The notes below the pieces were generated by a model, which did not search any database, was not told the DNA's origin, and saw only the letters and a list, made by a program, of their open reading frames with translations. Below, one piece after another: positions 27,770 through 36,691 of a stretch of DNA of 64,000 nt. Source of the stretch: Affinundibacterium baiyunense (GTDB lineage: Bacteria > Pseudomonadota > Gammaproteobacteria > Burkholderiales > Burkholderiaceae_D); NCBI RefSeq assembly GCF_018139645.1, contig NZ_JAGSPM010000001.1:434001-498000 (forward strand), read 5' to 3'. The translations under genes and the position numbers were made by a program. Position 1 is the stretch's first letter, and the number at the start of each line of letters is the position of its first letter.

Positions 27770-29143
27770 TTATGACATCTGTCGGACGATATCATTAAAA
27801 AAAGCAACAAGCATTAAACACAACAGCACAGTTAGCCCTCCTCGCTGCGCCATCTCTACATACTTCTCGGGAATTGCTCTCCCTGTTAAAACTTCCAGCG
27901 AATAATACAACAAATGGCCGCCATCCAACACAGGTATAGGGAGCAAATTCATTACGCCAAGACTGATACTGATCAAGGCGATAAATTGAAGATAGCTAAT
28001 CCACCCTACCCTAGCAGTCTGACCAGCATAATCAGCAATCGTGATTGGCCCTGTAATATTGCGCCAAGAGACTTCACCCGTGAGCATTTTGCCTATCATT
28101 TTCAGCGTAAGCACGCTGGTATCCCAGGTACGCACCATACCGCGATAAGCCGACACAATGACTGGATAAGACAACTCGGTCATCTCAAGTTGCGCTCTAG
28201 GAGCAACTTGGATTTTTCCTACGATTTTTCCATTTTCTTCAACCGCCTCGGGTGTAACCACCACCTCAAATTCTTGTCCACCACCAAGCACTAACATCGT
28301 CAACGGCTTATTCGGCGATGCGTTGACCATATCTCTAAATGCCTGACTATCTAACACAGGCTGATCATTGATTTGCATAATTTGATCGCCTGGCTTAAGA
28401 CCCGCTTTGCTAGCCGCACCACCTTGAATAACATCATTCAAAATCGCCGGTGGTCGGAAAAACTCTATACCCAACTTATGCAAAAAATCCGATTCGAAGT
28501 CGGCTGAATTCAATTGCGCCATCGGCAACTTCAATTCCATCACATCCGTACTGCTATGGCGATCTAGATTTTGACGCGCCACTTGTACTCTAGCTTCAGC
28601 TCCATCTAAGCCCAATTGCAAGAGTTTCCAGCGCATATCAGACCACGACTTCACAGGTTCTCCATTGATACTTTGAACTAGATCTCCATGACGCAAGCCT
28701 GATGTATAAGCCGTGGAAGTTTCGGAGGCAATTCTTAGCTTTGCCACGGGATCTGGCGTGCCATGTGTGTATAAAGCAGCGAACAAAAAAATCGCCAATA
28801 TAAAATTAAAAATCGGCCCTGCAGCGACGATGGCAATTCGTTGCCAAACCGATTTGCGTGAGAAATCACCCGCCAATTCTTGCGGACTAGCTTGTGAAAC
28901 ATCGATTTCCCTTGAGTCATAAAACTTTACGTAGCCACCCAATGGGATAGCGGACAGAGTCCATTCAGTCTCGCTACTTCCAAACTTCTTGATCCACAAA
29001 GGCTTACCCATACCAACTGAGAATCGCAACACTCTCACGCCACACAAACGCGCAACCCAGAAATGCCCTAACTCATGGAAGATAATTAGAATTCCTAGCG
29101 CAAATATAAACGCGATTACCGTTTGCAGAAATTGTAAAGTCAT
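27770..29143 (-). CDS. rseP: site-2 intramembrane zinc protease RseP
   Basis: Inner-membrane metalloprotease that cleaves anti-sigma factors in the envelope stress response and trims signal peptides. Zinc motif HELGH lies at about residues 23-27, with the second motif NLLPIPVLDGGHL near residue 390. Two PDZ domains lie between them (DLVQSINGEPVKSW and DQIMQINDQPVLDS). I chose the ATG at 29143, one base after the dxr stop, because GGAAC precedes it and MTLQFLQTVIAF is a natural N-terminus. An ATG at 29179 would add 12 residues inside dxr. Length is then about 457. Confidence 0.95.
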   Translation of the reverse strand: MTLQFLQTVIAFIFALGILIIFHELGHFWVARLCGVRVLRFSVGMGKPLWIKKFGSSETEWTLSAIPLGGYVKFYDSREIDVSQASPQELAGDFSRKSVWQRIAIVAAGPIFNFILAIFLFAALYTHGTPDPVAKLRIASETSTAYTSGLRHGDLVQSINGEPVKSWSDMRWKLLQLGLDGAEARVQVARQNLDRHSSTDVMELKLPMAQLNSADFESDFLHKLGIEFFRPPAILNDVIQGGAASKAGLKPGDQIMQINDQPVLDSQAFRDMVNASPNKPLTMLVLGGGQEFEVVVTPEAVEENGKIVGKIQVAPRAQLEMTELSYPVIVSAYRGMVRTWDTSVLTLKMIGKMLTGEVSWRNITGPITIADYAGQTARVGWISYLQFIALISISLGVMNLLPIPVLDGGHLLYYSLEVLTGRAIPEKYVEMAQRGGLTVLLCLMLVAFFNDIVRQMS

Positions 29144-29144
29144 A

Positions 29145-30332
29145 TCAAGTTCCAATTGCCGCCACATGTGCAGAAGCAAATTGGCGTGTTTGCCTATCCA
29201 CTTCGAGTATCGATGCCAAATCTGTCACACTTTGCGCAGAAATTTTCGCTAGGGATTCAGCGACAACAGCTTCAATCTGCATAAAACCTAATTGTCCTTG
29301 CAAGAATGCCTCCACTGCAACTTCATTGGATGCATTCAAGACGGTCGGTGCTGAGCCGCCAGCACGCAAAGCATCGTATGCGAGTTGCAAACATGGAAAA
29401 CGTGCAAAATCAGGCTTAAAGAAGTTTAATTGCAAAAACTGACTAAGATCGAGCGCCTCTACGCCAGATGCGATGCGCTCAGGATAAGCCAGTCCATAAG
29501 CGATCGGCGTACGCATGTCTGGGTTCCCCAGTTGCGCTAGCAAAGATCCGTCGACATAATGCACCATAGAGTGAACTAAGCTTTGAGGATGAATTAACAC
29601 TTCAATCTGATCTGCCGACGCGCCAAATAGCCAATGCGCTTCAATCACTTCCAGACCTTTGTTCATCATGGTAGCGGAATCAACCGAAATTTTACGCCCC
29701 ATCACCCAGTTTGGATGAGCAACTGCTTCGGCCGCTGTCACTTGAGCAAGTGTTGCAATATCGCGTTTTAAGAATGGACCACCAGAGGCAGTTAATACGA
29801 TTTTTGCGATGCCACTTACCTGCAAATCACGACGATAATTTTGCGGTAAACATTGAAAGATCGCATTGTGTTCACTATCGATAGGCAATAAGCACGCGCC
29901 GCTTTTTGCAACTGCATCAATAAATAGCTGGCCTGACATCACCAAAGCTTCTTTATTTGCCAACAAAATCCGTTTTCCTGCTTGTGCAGCCGCCATAGAA
30001 GCTGGCAAACCTGCCGCGCCAACAATCGCTGCCATGACGACATCGCACTCTGCAGCACTCGCAACTTCACATAACGCCTCAGCGCCAGATAACACTACTG
30101 TTGTGCTAGAAAATTGCGCCAGCAAGTCACGTAGTTGCTGTGCATATTGAGGATCAGAAACCACCGCAAACTGTGGCTGAAATTGACGACATTGTTGCGC
30201 CAATTTTTCTACCTGTCTGTGCGCGCTTAATGCATAAACTTGATAACGCTCGGGGTGACGAGCAAGCACATCGAGAGTCGAAACACCGATAGAACCAGTT
30301 GATCCTAAAATACAGATTCTTTGTTTTTGCAT
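29145..30332 (-). CDS. dxr: 1-deoxy-D-xylulose-5-phosphate reductoisomerase
   Basis: Second step of the MEP isoprenoid pathway (IspC): converts DXP to MEP with NADPH. Seen: the NADPH site [14 protein letters not shown] at the N-terminus, the metal and substrate motifs [14 protein letters not shown] and [23 protein letters not shown] start it at the ATG at 30332 ([13 protein letters not shown]), about 395 residues. An in-frame TTG at 30362 would add ten residues encoded by a small tandem repeat and is less likely. It lies downstream of cdsA; rseP follows one base later. Confidence 0.96.
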   Translation of the reverse strand: MQKQRICILGSTGSIGVSTLDVLARHPERYQVYALSAHRQVEKLAQQCRQFQPQFAVVSDPQYAQQLRDLLAQFSSTTVVLSGAEALCEVASAAECDVVMAAIVGAAGLPASMAAAQAGKRILLANKEALVMSGQLFIDAVAKSGACLLPIDSEHNAIFQCLPQNYRRDLQVSGIAKIVLTASGGPFLKRDIATLAQVTAAEAVAHPNWVMGRKISVDSATMMNKGLEVIEAHWLFGASADQIEVLIHPQSLVHSMVHYVDGSLLAQLGNPDMRTPIAYGLAYPERIASGVEALDLSQFLQLNFFKPDFARFPCLQLAYDALRAGGSAPTVLNASNEVAVEAFLQGQLGFMQIEAVVAESLAKISAQSVTDLASILEVDRQTRQFASAHVAAIGT

Positions 30333-30333
30333 A

Positions 30334-30366
30334 TGACTCAACAAATTCGACAAATTCGACAAATTG
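30334..30366. repeat. short tandem repeat before dxr
   Basis: CAAATTCGA-type units of nine bases repeat about three times (CAACAAATTCGACAAATTCG then ACAAATTG) just upstream of the dxr ATG, between cdsA and dxr. The unit length is a multiple of three. Confidence 0.6.
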
Positions 30367-30388
30367 ATTTAAAAAATCGGCGAGATAA

Positions 30389-31213
30389 TTACAAATTCCA
30401 AAGCGCAACGAACATTGCAGCAAATGGTAATACTGGAATCAGCGCATCAATGCGATCAAGTACGCCGCCATGTCCAGGCAATAAACCGCTACTATCCTTC
30501 ATACCGATACGGCGTTTTAATAGCGATTCAAATAAATCGCCAATCACACTAGCGACGGCAATTAAGATCATCAATACCACCATCACGACAAGACCTTGGT
30601 GATGATAAATTCTCGCAGGTAAAGTATCTGATAGTGAAGGCAAGTAAGCACAGCCAAACGCGAACAGTAAAACTAAAACTGCACCACCAATTGCGCCCTC
30701 CCAAGACTTACCTGGCGAAATAGTTGGCGCTAACTTTTTCTTTCCAATCGCTTTACCGACAAAATAAGCGCCGACATCAGCAATCCATACTAAAGCCAAT
30801 ACAGATAACAGCAACACAGCGGATTTACCAAACAAATAGCTCATCGCGACAAAACATCCGAAGATGGTCACTGCGTACACACCACTAATTAACCCACTCG
30901 CAAAACTATTGATATCTGGCAGGCCAAATTTCAAGCTAGGAATCAGACCGAACACCCAAAATAATACGCAAACAGTGAACAAAGTTTGCAAGGAAAAATT
31001 TGTTGTTTGCAAAGTAAGGTAAGCAAAAGCAAATGCCCACACCGCTGAAATGAGAATCGCACCTGGTTTATTAAACAAGCGTTGACTCTCCCACATTGCC
31101 GCTGCCAAGAAAATTGCTGCTGCCGCTGTGAACGCCAAACTTGAGCCAGAAAATACGATGGGAATCAAGATCGATAACAACACGATGGCGGTGAGAATTC
31201 TGGTTTTTAGCAT
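30389..31213 (-). CDS. cdsA: phosphatidate cytidylyltransferase
   Basis: Makes CDP-diacylglycerol from phosphatidic acid and CTP, the precursor of all phospholipids, in the inner membrane. Several transmembrane segments (about eight) span the 274-residue protein. The family signature is at the C-terminal end: GLLPGHGGVLDRIDALIP, preceded by KKKLAPTISPGKSWEG. It sits between uppS and dxr, the conserved order. Confidence 0.97.
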   Translation of the reverse strand: MLKTRILTAIVLLSILIPIVFSGSSLAFTAAAAIFLAAAMWESQRLFNKPGAILISAVWAFAFAYLTLQTTNFSLQTLFTVCVLFWVFGLIPSLKFGLPDINSFASGLISGVYAVTIFGCFVAMSYLFGKSAVLLLSVLALVWIADVGAYFVGKAIGKKKLAPTISPGKSWEGAIGGAVLVLLFAFGCAYLPSLSDTLPARIYHHQGLVVMVVLMILIAVASVIGDLFESLLKRRIGMKDSSGLLPGHGGVLDRIDALIPVLPFAAMFVALWNL

Positions 31214-31322
31214 AGCGTAGGTATGAAAGAATATGAGTCGTTGAAGTGTTAGTTGAATTTATTGTTTCAGGAATCGTAGACTGAATCGTTCAATTGCGCT
31301 ATCAGGTATTAATACGTGACGC

Positions 31323-32075
31323 TTAGACTTGAACATCTGTCACTTGCGCACTTGTACGACCAAACCGCCGCTCGCGAGATTGATAAGAAGCGATCGCCTC
31401 ATCTAATGACTGCGCGTTAAAGTCTGGCCAAAACGTCTCAGTAAAAAATAATTCTGTATAAGCTAATTGCCATAACAAAAAATTCGAGATACGCGTTTCC
31501 CCACCCGTGCGAATAAACAAATCGGGCTCCGGTGCGTAAGCCATCGATAACTGCGCCTCAAGCATCTCTTCTGTGATTTCACCAGCAAGCTGGCCATTTG
31601 CCACGACTTTATTCATCGCCTGCAAAATATCCCAGCGACCACCATAATTGGCGCAAACAGTGACTGTTAAACGGGTATTTGCTGCAGTTAGTTGCTCTGC
31701 TTGATGAATTGCTTCTTGCAAGGACAGATCAAATCGAGATAGATCACCAACGATTTTCAAACGAATATTATTGTCATGCATTTTTTTAACTTCTTTTTCT
31801 AAAGCAGTTACAAATAAACGCATTAATAATGAGACTTCATCCGCAGGTCTTCGCCAATTCTCTGAGCTAAAAGCAAATAAGGTCAAAAACTGAATATCGC
31901 GTTTGATACAGGCTTCGACAATGCCTCGCACCGCATCAACACCCTTCACATGACCTGCGACGCGCGGCAAAAATCGTTTAGTAGCCCAACGCCCATTGCC
32001 ATCCATAATAATGGCAATGTGTTTTGGCATCAGCCCCGTACTAGGAACTGTTTTCGTTGAGCTTGAATGATTCAT
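31323..32075 (-). CDS. uppS: undecaprenyl diphosphate synthase
   Basis: Cis-prenyltransferase that elongates farnesyl diphosphate to the C55 carrier lipid of cell-wall synthesis. Seen: [13 protein letters not shown] with the catalytic Asp near residue 25, FSSENWRRP near 75 and [27 protein letters not shown] near 195. Length 250 is typical. It follows frr with a short gap and precedes cdsA. Confidence 0.98.
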   Translation of the reverse strand: MNHSSSTKTVPSTGLMPKHIAIIMDGNGRWATKRFLPRVAGHVKGVDAVRGIVEACIKRDIQFLTLFAFSSENWRRPADEVSLLMRLFVTALEKEVKKMHDNNIRLKIVGDLSRFDLSLQEAIHQAEQLTAANTRLTVTVCANYGGRWDILQAMNKVVANGQLAGEITEEMLEAQLSMAYAPEPDLFIRTGGETRISNFLLWQLAYTELFFTETFWPDFNAQSLDEAIASYQSRERRFGRTSAQVTDVQV

Positions 32076-32118
32076 GAAACTCCGAATTGAATTAAAAAGA
32101 TGAGAGATAGAAACAGAT

Positions 32119-32679
32119 TTAAACTGTCAATACTTCTTTTTCTTTTTCAACTAATAGCTTATCAATTTCGGCGACAAATTTATCTGTCAATTTTTGAATA
32201 TCATCTTGCGCACGACGCTCATCATCTTCAGAAATATCTTTTTCTTTCAACAATTTCTTCAAAGACTCATTGGCATCACGGCGGATATTGCGCACCGCAA
32301 TTTTTGCATCTTCACCTTCTGTTTTAACCAATTTCACCATTTCCTTACGGCGCTCTTCGGTCAATGGCGGAGTTGGCACACGAATCATGTCGCCTTGTGA
32401 CGCTGGATTCAAGCCTAAATCAGACTCACGAATCGCTTTCTCAATCACTGTCAACATTTTCTTTTCCCAAGGCTGCACGCCGATGGTGCGCGCATCAATT
32501 AAGGTAACGTTCGCTACTTGAGAAATATTGGTAGGAGAACCGTAGTAATCAACCATTACGTGATCCAAAATACCTGTATGCGCACGACCAGTGCGCACTT
32601 TGGCTAGATCAGACTTCAAGGTTTCTATCGATTTTTGCATGCGCTGATCGGCGCTACTTTTAACACTGGCAATTGTCAT
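32119..32679 (-). CDS. frr: ribosome recycling factor
   Basis: Splits post-termination ribosomes together with EF-G and IF3. The 186-residue protein shows the family's features: [29 protein letters not shown] and the long helical domain [31 protein letters not shown] at the C-terminus. A good ribosome-binding site (AGGAG) precedes the ATG. An inverted repeat lies just upstream, between pyrH and frr. Confidence 0.98.
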   Translation of the reverse strand: MTIASVKSSADQRMQKSIETLKSDLAKVRTGRAHTGILDHVMVDYYGSPTNISQVANVTLIDARTIGVQPWEKKMLTVIEKAIRESDLGLNPASQGDMIRVPTPPLTEERRKEMVKLVKTEGEDAKIAVRNIRRDANESLKKLLKEKDISEDDERRAQDDIQKLTDKFVAEIDKLLVEKEKEVLTV

Positions 32680-32701
32680 GATTTACTCCTGAACTAAATG
32701 A

Positions 32702-32725
32702 GAATGAGAGCTTACGCTCTCATTC
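32702..32725. repeat. inverted repeat between pyrH and frr
   Basis: A perfect 10-bp stem GAATGAGAGC/GCTCTCATTC with a 4-base loop, directly upstream of the frr ribosome-binding site. No T-run follows on the minus strand, so it is probably not a terminator; an RNA processing or stability role is possible. Confidence 0.6.
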
Positions 32726-32785
32726 CACAATAAAATTAATTTACTTTAATAAAATTAGGATCTCAACACGACCCAAAACCGCGCA

Positions 32786-33502
32786 TTATACGTGGACTAA
32801 GGTACCTTCGTCTCCACCCATAATCAGATTTTTTAGAGCGCCCGGTTTAACAATAGAAAAGACCTTAATTGGTAGCTTTTGATCACGGCACAAAGCGAAT
32901 GCTGTTGCGTCCATCACCTGCAAATGACGCGCAATCGCTTCGTCAAATGAAATGGTCGAATAACGTGTCGCGGTAGGATCTTTTTTCGGATCGGCAGTGT
33001 ACACGCCATCCACTTTCGTTGCCTTCAACACCAACTCAGCGCCAATTTCAGAGCCGCGCAGCGCTGCCGCAGTATCAGTCGTAAAGAACGGATTACCAGT
33101 ACCAGCAGCAAAAATTACTACCTTACCTTCTTCCAAATACTGCAAAGCTTTCGGGCGAACATAAGGCTCAACCACTTGCTCAATCGCGATCGCTGACATC
33201 ACACGGGCCGTGATACCCACTTGACGCATCGCATCGCCCAAGGCGAGAGAATTCATTACCGTCGCTAACATACCCATATAATCTGCAGTAGCGCGATCCA
33301 TTCCTTGTGCACCGGGTGCAACACCACGGAAAATATTACCGCCACCAATCACGATAGCAAGCTCAACACCCATACGGGAAACTTCAGCGACATCCGCCAC
33401 CATACGTTCGATGGTAGAGCGATTGATACCATAAGCATCATCACCCATTAGGGCCTCGCCAGAGAGTTTTAAAAGCACACGCTTATAAGCTGGTTTAGTC
33501 AC
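32786..33502 (-). CDS. pyrH: UMP kinase
   Basis: Phosphorylates UMP to UDP in pyrimidine nucleotide synthesis; bacterial hexameric amino-acid-kinase fold. Seen: [15 protein letters not shown] at the N-terminus, [11 protein letters not shown] near residue 50, [18 protein letters not shown] near 130 and the C-terminal [18 protein letters not shown]. Length 238 is typical. It lies between tsf and frr. Confidence 0.98.
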   Translation of the reverse strand: MTKPAYKRVLLKLSGEALMGDDAYGINRSTIERMVADVAEVSRMGVELAIVIGGGNIFRGVAPGAQGMDRATADYMGMLATVMNSLALGDAMRQVGITARVMSAIAIEQVVEPYVRPKALQYLEEGKVVIFAAGTGNPFFTTDTAAALRGSEIGAELVLKATKVDGVYTADPKKDPTATRYSTISFDEAIARHLQVMDATAFALCRDQKLPIKVFSIVKPGALKNLIMGGDEGTLVHV

Positions 33503-33655
33503 GGTCTAGGCTCCTTTAAGTTTAAAAGACATTATTGCAAAAATTCTGGACGGTCAACTCTGCATTAACTCATGCAAAGCACCTAGGTAAAACACTTGCG
33601 ATAATCACTTACACATCTAGCACTTCTACAACACGAACAGTATTAAACTTCCCTT

Positions 33656-33680
33656 AAAAAAACGGGCCTTTCGGCCCGTT
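33656..33680 (-). terminator. intrinsic terminator of tsf
   Basis: On the minus strand: an 8-bp perfect GC-rich stem AACGGGCC/GGCCCGTT (33661-33668 with 33673-33680), a 4-base loop and then seven T residues, shortly after the tsf stop. Confidence 0.92.
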
Positions 33681-33696
33681 CTCTTTTAATGCTTGC

Positions 33697-34578
33697 TTAC
33701 GCTTGTTTAGCAGCAGCAACTTGCGCCGCCACTTCTGCAGCGAAGTCATCTTGCTTCTTCTCAATACCTTCCCCAACTACAAACATCGTGAATGCCTTTA
33801 CAGAAGCACCAACAGATTGCAACATTTGCTCAACTGTTTGCTTGTCGTTTTTCACGAAAGGTTGATTCAACAAAGACACTTCTTTCAAGAACTTTTGAAC
33901 TGCGCCATCAACCATCTTAGTAACGATATCCGCTGGCTTGCCAGATTCAGCCGCTTTTTGAGAAGCAACAGAGCGCTCTTTTTCGATCAATTCAGCGGGA
34001 ACTTGTTCAGTAGACAAAGACACTGGTTTCATCGCAGCGATGTGCATCGCAACGTCTTTACCAACTTGGTGATCAGCTGCGTCAAAATCAACAACCACAC
34101 CAATACGTGTTCCATGCAAATATGTCGCTACTTTTGCTGTTGTTTCGAAACGTTCGAAACGACGGATAGACATGTTTTCGCCGATTTTACCGATCAATCC
34201 AGCACGTACTGTTTCTACAGTGCCGTCATCCAATGGCAATGCAGACAATGCTGCAACGTCAGCTGGATTTTTTTCAGCAACCAATTTTGCCAATTTATTT
34301 GCAAATGCGATGAAGTCATCGTTCTTAGTCACGAAGTCTGTTTCGCAGTTAACTTCCACCAAAGATGCTACGCCGCCTTCAACATAAGAAGCAACAACAC
34401 CTTCTGCAGTCACACGAGAAGCTGCCTTAGAAGCCTTGCTACCCAATTTAACGCGCAAGATTTCTTCCGCACGTTCCATGTTACCTTCTGCTTCTGTCAA
34501 TGCTTTTTTGCATTCCATCATTGGCGCATCAGTCTTTGCACGTAATTCGCCGACCATCGCTGCTGTAATTGCTGCCAT
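33697..34578 (-). CDS. tsf: translation elongation factor Ts
   Basis: Guanine nucleotide exchange factor for EF-Tu. The N-terminal UBA-like domain ([32 protein letters not shown]) and the signature [26 protein letters not shown] identify it. Length 293 is normal. It is downstream of rpsB, separated by a terminator-like hairpin, and followed by a strong terminator, so pyrH probably has its own promoter. Confidence 0.98.
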   Translation of the reverse strand: MAAITAAMVGELRAKTDAPMMECKKALTEAEGNMERAEEILRVKLGSKASKAASRVTAEGVVASYVEGGVASLVEVNCETDFVTKNDDFIAFANKLAKLVAEKNPADVAALSALPLDDGTVETVRAGLIGKIGENMSIRRFERFETTAKVATYLHGTRIGVVVDFDAADHQVGKDVAMHIAAMKPVSLSTEQVPAELIEKERSVASQKAAESGKPADIVTKMVDGAVQKFLKEVSLLNQPFVKNDKQTVEQMLQSVGASVKAFTMFVVGEGIEKKQDDFAAEVAAQVAAAKQA

Positions 34579-34636
34579 GTTTCTCTCCTAATTCAATGCA
34601 TCGTAACGATGCACAAGTTCAATATCAATTCGATTT

Positions 34637-34670
34637 AAAAAAAGGGGCAAACACGCGTTGCCCCCTTTTT
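34637..34670 (-). terminator. terminator-like hairpin between rpsB and tsf
   Basis: On the minus strand: AAAAA-G-GGGGCAA paired with TTGCCCC-TTTTTTT, a stem of about 12 bp with one bulged base and then a T-run. Partial termination here would set the ratio of S2 to EF-Ts, as known for rpsB-tsf in other bacteria. Confidence 0.75.
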
Positions 34671-34713
34671 AGCTTTTTAAACGCCGCGCTTTAAAAAAGC
34701 TTCGGCGCAAAAA

Positions 34714-35457
34714 TTAAGCCTGCTCTACTTCAACAAACTCATCGCTTGGCTTAACAGCTTCAAGTACTTCATTCACTGCATTTGCACGGCCTTCCAAAAT
34801 CGCATCTGCAACGCCACGAGCGTACAAAGCAATCGCTTTAGAAGAGTCATCATTACCTGGAATGATGTAAGTTACGCCTTCTGGTGAGTGGTTTGTATCC
34901 ACAACACCAATAACTGGGATACCCAATTTAGCCGCTTCAGTGATCGCGCCTTTATGGTAACCAACGTCAACCACGAAAATAGCATCAGGAACGCCTGGCA
35001 TATCTTTGATACCACCAATTGACTTTTGCAACTTAATCATTTCACGTTGGAACATCAACGCTTCTTTTTTAGACAACTTTTCAACAGAACCATCTTGCAC
35101 AGATGCTTCCATATCTTTCAAACGCTTGATGGATGTTTTAACTGTTTTAAAGTTAGTCAACATACCACCCAACCAGCGTTGATCTACAAATGGCATACCA
35201 GCGCGGTTTGCTTCAGCAGCGATCAACTCGCGCGCTTGACGCTTAGTACCAACCATCAATACCGTGCCACGGTTAGCGGACAATTGGCGAATGAATTTCA
35301 TTGCTTCTTGATACATCGCCAATGTTTTTTCCAAATTCATGATGTGGATTTTATTGCGATGACCAAAGATGTACGGTGCCATTTTTGGATTCCAAAAACG
35401 GGTCTGGTGACCGAAGTGAACACCAGCTTCTAACATTTCACGCATTGTTACAGACAT
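34714..35457 (-). CDS. rpsB: 30S ribosomal protein S2
   Basis: Small-subunit ribosomal protein S2. The start [32 protein letters not shown] and the motif [13 protein letters not shown] are diagnostic. Length 247 is typical. It is the first gene of the minus-strand translation/envelope cluster, with a good promoter about 150 bases upstream. In other bacteria S2 represses its own mRNA; whether the 140-base leader here does so cannot be seen. Confidence 0.98.
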   Translation of the reverse strand: MSVTMREMLEAGVHFGHQTRFWNPKMAPYIFGHRNKIHIMNLEKTLAMYQEAMKFIRQLSANRGTVLMVGTKRQARELIAAEANRAGMPFVDQRWLGGMLTNFKTVKTSIKRLKDMEASVQDGSVEKLSKKEALMFQREMIKLQKSIGGIKDMPGVPDAIFVVDVGYHKGAITEAAKLGIPVIGVVDTNHSPEGVTYIIPGNDDSSKAIALYARGVADAILEGRANAVNEVLEAVKPSDEFVEVEQA

Positions 35458-35604
35458 AATAACTCCAGGGTTAGGTCTTGAATCGAGTCAGTGATTCCTC
35501 TCATTGAGAAACACCCTTTTCGACCAGATTCGATCTTTAAAAAACAAACATAATTTAAAACGCTTACTTCTGATTAGCATGTAATTTATTCAAGCTAGCC
35601 ATCT

Positions 35605-35634
35605 ATTCTAACCCGAAACACGTAAATTGATCAA
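35605..35634 (-). promoter_or_regulatory. candidate rpsB promoter
   Basis: On the minus strand TTGATC (35629-35634) and TAGAAT (35605-35610) are separated by 18 bases, a good sigma-70 match. The predicted leader to the rpsB ATG is about 140 bases, within the range of an autoregulated ribosomal-protein leader. Confidence 0.6.
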
Positions 35635-35860
35635 GCATCAAACTTGCCCAATAGGCCCTTAAAGAGAAGAACTAGGTATTACTACACCGTCAATAACCGA
35701 TGCATTTTGATTTACGAACGGCTCGCCAGAAATTTATCGACGCTAAATTTCGCATACATAGGCAATGTGCTCCTCGCGAGTCGACTATAATTACAGCCTC
35801 GACGATTTTCGACAAAATTTCGTCTATTACTTACATACTCATTCTGATTACCAAAAACGC
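35635..35860. other. intergenic region between rpsB and map
   Basis: Divergent promoter region (the whole gap is 35458-35860). On the plus strand a perfect TATAAT lies at 35786-35791, about 70 bases before the map start, without a clear -35. An in-frame extension of map upstream of 35861 reaches 35765, but it overlaps this promoter and is unlikely to be translated. Nothing else was seen. Confidence 0.45.
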
Positions 35861-36691
35861 ATGTCAAACATTTCCATTAAATCCGCAGAAGATATCGCTG
35901 GCATGCGCATTGCCGGTCGTTTAGGCTCTGAGGTACTTGATTACATCACACCATTTGTGAAAGCTGGCGTAACGACTGGCGAACTTGATCGCCTATGCCA
36001 CGAATACATGACGAATGTTCAAGGGACCATTCCCGCTCCATTGAACTACTGCCCGCCCGGCTACACGCCCTACCCAAAAGCCATCTGTACGTCGGTCAAT
36101 GACGTTATTTGCCACGGCATTCCAGGGGACAAAGTTCTCAAAAATGGTGACGTCGTCAACCTCGACATTACTGTCATTAAAGACGGCTACCACGGTGACA
36201 ATAGCCGCATGTTTTTTATCGGCGAACCTTCCATTCTTGCCAAGAGATTGAGTGACATTACTTACGAATGCATGTGGTTAGGAATACAGCAAGTTAAACC
36301 AGGAAATCACTTGGGTGACATCGGTCACGCGATTCAACAACATGCAGAAAAAGCTGGCTATAGCGTAGTACGAGAATTTTGTGGTCACGGCATCGGCAAA
36401 GTCTTCCACGAAGAGCCGCAAATTTTGCACTACGGTCGCCCTGGCACTTTAGATGAATTGAAGCCAGGCATGATCTTCACGATTGAACCGATGATTAACG
36501 CAGGTCGTCGCGAAATTCGCGAAATGAATGATGGCTGGACGATCAAAACAAAAGATCGCAGCTTGTCGGCACAGTGGGAACACATGATTTTGGTCACAGA
36601 AACAGGGTATGAAGTCCTAACCTTGTCGGCTGGCTCACCTCCGCCGCCAGCTTTTATTACTGCACAAACCACATCGCAATCCAAAGCCTAA
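35861..36691 (+). CDS. map: type I methionine aminopeptidase
   Basis: Removes the N-terminal methionine from new proteins. Metal ligands are visible: Asp pair in VNLDITVIKDGYHGDNSRMF, His in FCGHGIGKVFHEEP, Glu in FTIEPMIN and Glu in QWEHMILVTETGYEV. I chose the ATG at 35861 (MSNISIKSAEDIAGMRIAGRL), giving 276 residues, the normal family start. The ORF stays open to 35765, but those 32 residues do not look conserved. The stop overlaps the glnD start by one base (TAATG), so the two genes are translationally coupled. The C-terminus has a short Pro/Ser-rich tail. Confidence 0.96.
   Translation: MSNISIKSAEDIAGMRIAGRLGSEVLDYITPFVKAGVTTGELDRLCHEYMTNVQGTIPAPLNYCPPGYTPYPKAICTSVNDVICHGIPGDKVLKNGDVVNLDITVIKDGYHGDNSRMFFIGEPSILAKRLSDITYECMWLGIQQVKPGNHLGDIGHAIQQHAEKAGYSVVREFCGHGIGKVFHEEPQILHYGRPGTLDELKPGMIFTIEPMINAGRREIREMNDGWTIKTKDRSLSAQWEHMILVTETGYEVLTLSAGSPPPPAFITAQTTSQSKA

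Noticed and set aside
30333-30362. TTG start of dxr at 30362
   Set aside because: It would add ten residues from a tandem repeat before the conserved [13 protein letters not shown]; the ATG at 30332 is the natural start.
33703-34545. 280-codon ORF on the plus strand opposite tsf
   Set aside because: Rich in Cys, Phe, His and Arg with no family features; it is the antisense shadow of tsf.
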